A DNA stretch of 64,000 nucleotides from contig CM036243.1 in assembly GCA_020698575.1 (NCBI GenBank), forward strand, positions 13,693,903 to 13,757,902. Reading direction: 5' to 3'. Position numbers and translations under genes: made by a program. This document shows positions 59,741 to 64,000 of the stretch, in pieces. This DNA comes from Bostrychus sinensis (lineage: Eukaryota > Chordata > Actinopteri > Gobiiformes > Eleotridae). The first letter of the stretch is position 1. Every line of letters starts with the position of its first letter. The notes under the pieces are model-generated. The model had not been told where the DNA came from. It saw only the letters and a program-made list of their open reading frames with translations, and made no database searches.

Positions 59741-62700
59741 GCAAAGGAAGCTTCAAATTATCAATAGCCATATTTCTTGGGTTGTAAGTTGGGTTGGGTT
59801 GAATTATATTTTTTTTACACTGTAATATAAAGTTGTATTGATGTCACAGATGCCGACAAGATACGTGTTGTCATGAAGGGCCCTGACACTTATTCTCCCA
59901 TTTAATATCATACCATCATTCATTTAGATACCTTTCAGTCTTTAACCAACATAGGCTGTCCATGCATTAAGGTGCTGAAGTTAAGAAAACCACTTCATTG
60001 TCAATGGACTAATTAGCATTTGCCACCCAATAATGCTTACTTGGTATAAACAAGCTTGTTATAGCAAAATGTCAACCAACCAACCATCAAATGACAACTG
60101 GGAACAATGGACAATGATGCACACCCAGGTTCTTTTGTTGTCACTTGTAGAAGAGCATATTGATTGATTTCTTTAGTGTATTCAATTTAGAGATGCATCT
60201 TGTTGCTTTTACCTTTTTGTGTTCTAAAAAGGTCAGTTGTCTCCAATACATTTAAAAAGGAATCTCAGTGCTATATTGTGCAGAAACAGTCGGTGCTTTT
60301 CTGCTACTCTCAATAGCAAAACAACCCCCAGTAGGAGACTGGAAGCAAATCAATATCACAAAAATCAATACAAGCTCTGAGTACTTCGCCATTTTGTCTC
60401 CCGTGCAGCTATGACTTGTGGCCAATGTGGAACAGGTATAGAGCAATGTAAAATGTCCAGCCTGTCACCGCAGTGGTTCCACAGTGGCCCCTGGCTTGGA
60501 ATATGAGACCTGTATAGGCTGTAGACTGCAGAGGAAGGGTCAGGGTACAAGGGTTGACTCAAATCCCCTTGTATTGTGAGTGGACAGCATTGTTGTGGAA
60601 TGCTATGGCAACTGGACATTCTCTCCCCAAAAGCTGATATTGTCTCAGGGCTGGGAGTGGCATAAAGGATACTTATACAACCCTGACACAGGATCAGTCC
60701 AAGCGCGCTGGTTTATCTGTTAGGTGTAGATAGATCACAAGAGCTATGTGCATGTGATGGATCTTTCTGCCCATCCCCCACACAACCCCCATTAGTGCTC
60801 TGCTGTCTTTCACAGCATAGAGAACAGCACCAATAAGATTCTGTTTTTATTTGCTTAGATCTACATTGTATAAAGGTAGTTCTTGCACATAGCCTAATAT
60901 GTTTTGTTAGTAGTACCTATAATACAACAAATTTAAAAGCATAGAATACTATAATAGATTATAAACAATGCTGCTGTTTTATTCTTATAATAATACATTT
61001 CATCTTGTCAAAATTGAGGCCTTAAAAGTATTAAACATTATGAGTAGGCATTAAAGTTTGTTCATCTATGTCTTAAATTTGTCAAAAGATTATGTTAATA
61101 TTACAAAAAACTTGAGTCACTGCAATAACAAAATATACTGTATTTATTGAAGAAATTTTATCATTAAAATGGATGATTCATTTATTCATAATTTTGGAAA
61201 TCAGAGAAACTGGAGTTCGTTACTCTGTATTAGACTTTTAAAATAAAACCCTTAAGTTTCAGAGAGTAGTATGGATAATTCATGGTGTACAATTTATACA
61301 GATTATTGCTTTGTTGTTGATGATGTTGGCAATAAATTTCACTTTAAGTGGCATTAAAAGTCTTAAATTTCACAAGACAAAACCTGGAGCTACCTTTGTA
61401 TCAACCCAAGTCAAAATATGAACGTAATTTTTTACAATATACCTAATTTTGGAACATTATCCTTCATCCCAATTGTTCAAGTCATCTTATGTTACCCTGC
61501 TATTTTTAAAGAGAGATAACTTCAACCTCTCTCATAGTATTTCAGTGCCCATGGACAAATATACATGTACATATTTTATATGACCAAATTCTAATGGCTT
61601 CTAATTTTTGAATACTGACCAAGTTCTTGCAACTTGCAAACAAACAAGTGATGATAGAAGTACACAGACAAAACATTTTCCGAGCTAAAGTGCCTATGCT
61701 GACACACATTCACTGACCATGCTTGTGGTATCAAAACACAGCCAACCCATTGCATCACAGAGGCCCAGCCAATTGTTATTTTAGGTTTCCTGACAGCTCT
61801 TCCTTCCTCCTACCAAAACATACTTTTTACTAGATGCTAAAGCCGCACTTAATTTCTCCTTTGCCCTTGTAAGCTGTTCTTTCAACCTACTCCTGTCACT
61901 ACCTTTATTTTGACTTCACAGCCCTCTAACACAGTGCCTTTGCAAATGCCCCAGCCTGCAGTGACAGATTGCTGAAGATAAAGTCCTACCAGAAAGCCTG
62001 TTATTATTCTGCTTGCTTACAAACCTAGCCATTACTTTGCATTTTACCTTTAGGCTGTAGCGCTAGCACGTAACAACAGCAACTAGCACAATCCGCATCC
62101 AATACACAACAAGCTAGAGGGCTCTCTGCTATATTCTAATGGCCCATTCAGATGTTAATGCTAAAGCTATTGACAGCACAAGAAAAACTAACAACACATT
62201 AGTAAGTGAATTGAGGCACGTTGCCCAAATGCAAATGGAACACTAACATTATCACATATAGATTTGTTGTTAAGAATCCGCCTTCTTATGCAAAAGTGAT
62301 TAACTCAGTGATATGTCTGCTTTATCATGGACCGGAATTAGGTCAGTGTGCTGTGGTCATAATCTGTGGCTTTGCTTACAAACAAAATAGCACCCCTGAT
62401 GGCTAGTGGCAAAGTTATATAGCTTTAGCGGTTAGAATGAAATGAGAACAGTGAAAGTGCGAAGTGTTAGTAAACCAAATTACTCACCACAAAACACTGG
62501 CAACACATTGATACGGAAATATATGTGTACTGCTATTTTCGGAATAAATAGATTGAGCAAATATGTTATAATCTAGTAATAGCACACATGCTAAAAATGT
62601 ATACTCAAAACAGAATGATGGCTAGTGGTAGTTATTTAGCATTAGTGATTAGAATGAAGGTACAAAGTGGTAACAAGCCAAACCATAATCCTGAAATGGG

Positions 62701-63399
62701 AATTTAACTGAATTAATAATATTTTTGCAACATTATCTGGCAACCCTGCCCTAGCATCACCTTTCCCATTCCTCTAGTTAATGGTGAACTGGTTTAGAGT
62801 TTCATTTTGCCTCAGCTTTTTGACCTTCAGCACACACACAACACGCCACAGTTCTCCCATTGCTTTGGCTTCTCCTTGGGATTTGCCTTTGTGTCTGCTT
62901 GTCATTCAGCAGTGAAAGCAATGAAAGCTGATTCACGGAGATGCACAAAGCCACCAGGCTATTCCAGCCCTACTGCTGTGCGCACACTGTGCACTTTACT
63001 GCTCCAAGTGTCCAGCTCTGGACTCTTCAAAGTGCACCAAATTCTCACCACAAAACACCAAGAAGACCCTGAGACAAAAATCTGTGTGTCTAGCTACTTC
63101 CAGCATAAAAAGTAAACCAAAATGTCATAATCTTGTAATAGCTATTAGTTACATTCTCAAAACAAGCAATTTTACAACAAGAGCTTTAAAAATCCTGCCC
63201 TTTAAAACTGGAAAGTCCACTATCAGAAAAGGTCATGATCAAGAAGTCTAATACTAGTTTTAGTATTCAAATTTTAAACGGCAAAAACCTCTTGTGAACA
63301 TGGTCCCAAGAGAAAATGTAATGTTTTAAGCAAAAAGGGAAAGAAAAAAATGGTCAGCCATGTTGGACTAGCTTTATCTAATATCCCCTCCTTATTATG

Positions 63400-63800
63400 T
63401 TGGCTCTTGCTTTTACCGAGGAGGGACAGCTTCACCTCATCTAGGGGTTAAATCCCAACCTCAAACGCATCGAACCTCCCAGGATAAAGCAGTCAAGTCT
63501 TGCATTAACCCAGTGTGCCAATTCTCACCTGCTTTCCTGTCCCTCCACTTTGCAGAAATTCCAACAAAAACGTTCGGATCTCTCCTCCTCTCCCCTTTAA
63601 CAAATCCTAAAGGGCAGCCATCTTGCCTCCTTCTGTTCTTCTATGAAACAGACTATCCTCCACATCAATATTCATGGAAGCCAGGCTGACGTCGGCGTCC
63701 AACATTATCGGGAGAAGCCTGGGTGTCGCTGTTCTGCTCTTCCAAGCTCACTCATATGTGACCGTGGAGTGGTGTAAAGCCAGAATGCAGCTCTCATAGG
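63400..63800 (-). promoter_or_regulatory. CpG-containing region at right edge, candidate tet2 5' exon or promoter
   Basis: After about 20 kb of AT-rich DNA the sequence becomes GC-richer with CG dinucleotides (GACGTCGGCGTCC, TTATCGGGAGAAG) and carries a YY1-like minus-strand AAGATGGCTGCCC at about 63614-63626. tet2 needs a promoter and non-coding exon upstream of 42810 on minus, and this is the most promoter-like stretch on that side. Weak inference; it could equally belong to another gene beyond the edge. Confidence 0.3.
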
Positions 63801-64000
63801 GGTAAGGAGCCGGGGCTTGGCTTGAGAAATAATCACAAAATCGCTATCCTGCTGAGCCCTTCCCACACAAAGGGACAGGTTTTTTTTTCCCTCCCTCTAC
63901 TCCCTCCTCTTCTTTTTTTTTCTTTCTTTTTTTTCTTCTTAGGTCAGCCGCACACAATAGTGAACACTATAGTGGCTCCCTTCAAGCGCCGGACTGGATT

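Larger units (their letters stand above)
42811..64000. other. tet2 upstream region, no coding exon recognised
   Basis: Twenty-one kilobases of mostly AT-rich DNA. None of the short open frames resembles a known protein apart from the transposase pieces at 55-56 kb. By analogy with mammals it should hold tet2 non-coding exons and regulatory DNA. Identified contents are listed separately: transposons, microsatellites, tRNA-like SINE heads and two CpG-containing islands. Stretches such as 45.0-46.1, 47.6-48.8, 57.0-59.0 and 60.0-63.3 kb show nothing I can name. Confidence 0.5.

Noticed and set aside
1..64000. Bacterial-type systems (CRISPR, toxin-antitoxin, operons) or integrated virus
   Set aside because: No regularly spaced repeats, no operon-like gene packing and no viral genes were seen; every recognised gene is a spliced vertebrate gene or a transposon relic.

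Overview
The window is vertebrate nuclear DNA, almost certainly from a teleost fish. The genes are split by GT-AG introns with conserved phases, the proteins match vertebrate families nearly end to end, and the introns and intergenic DNA carry fish-type Tc1/mariner, hAT-like, piggyBac-like and LINE relics. I found no operons, bacterial genes, CRISPR arrays or viral genes. Splice junctions were assigned by hand from splice signals, reading phase and remembered human proteins, not by alignment software.

The five genes form the block known in vertebrates as GSTCD-INTS12-ARHGEF38-PPA2-TET2. (1) 3.8-8.7 kb, minus strand: 5' half of gstcd; its methyltransferase half lies beyond the left edge. (2) 9.0-13.5 kb, plus: ints12 complete (459 aa, PHD finger), head-to-head with gstcd. 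(3) 13.5-28.6 kb, minus: arhgef38 complete (14 coding exons, 815 aa, DH-BAR-SH3-SH3), tail-to-tail with ints12; the two genes have facing AATAAA signals only 8 bp apart. (4) 30.6-33.5 kb, plus: ppa2 complete (12 exons, 343 aa, mitochondrial inorganic pyrophosphatase), head-to-head with arhgef38. (5) 36.4-42.8 kb, minus: complete coding part of tet2 (9 coding exons, 1655 aa, 5-methylcytosine dioxygenase), tail-to-tail with ppa2. (6) 42.8-64 kb: no coding exon recognised; transposon relics, microsatellites and two CpG-containing islands, the right-hand one (about 63.4-63.8 kb) a possible tet2 5' exon or promoter.

The genes are neighbours by ancient synteny, not a pathway. They act in snRNA 3' processing (Integrator), Rho GTPase activation, mitochondrial pyrophosphate hydrolysis, DNA demethylation and a GST/methyltransferase-like function. 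Alternating orientation gives two divergent promoter intervals (8.6-9.1 kb, 28.6-30.6 kb) and two convergent 3' intervals (13.2-13.9 kb, 33.5-36.4 kb).

I did not find an undescribed biological system. The most checkable unusual features are an 18-nt microexon, a predicted GC-AG intron and an NAGNAG acceptor in arhgef38, the facing poly(A) signals, and several transposons with clear ends and target-site duplications, two of them involving nested insertions.
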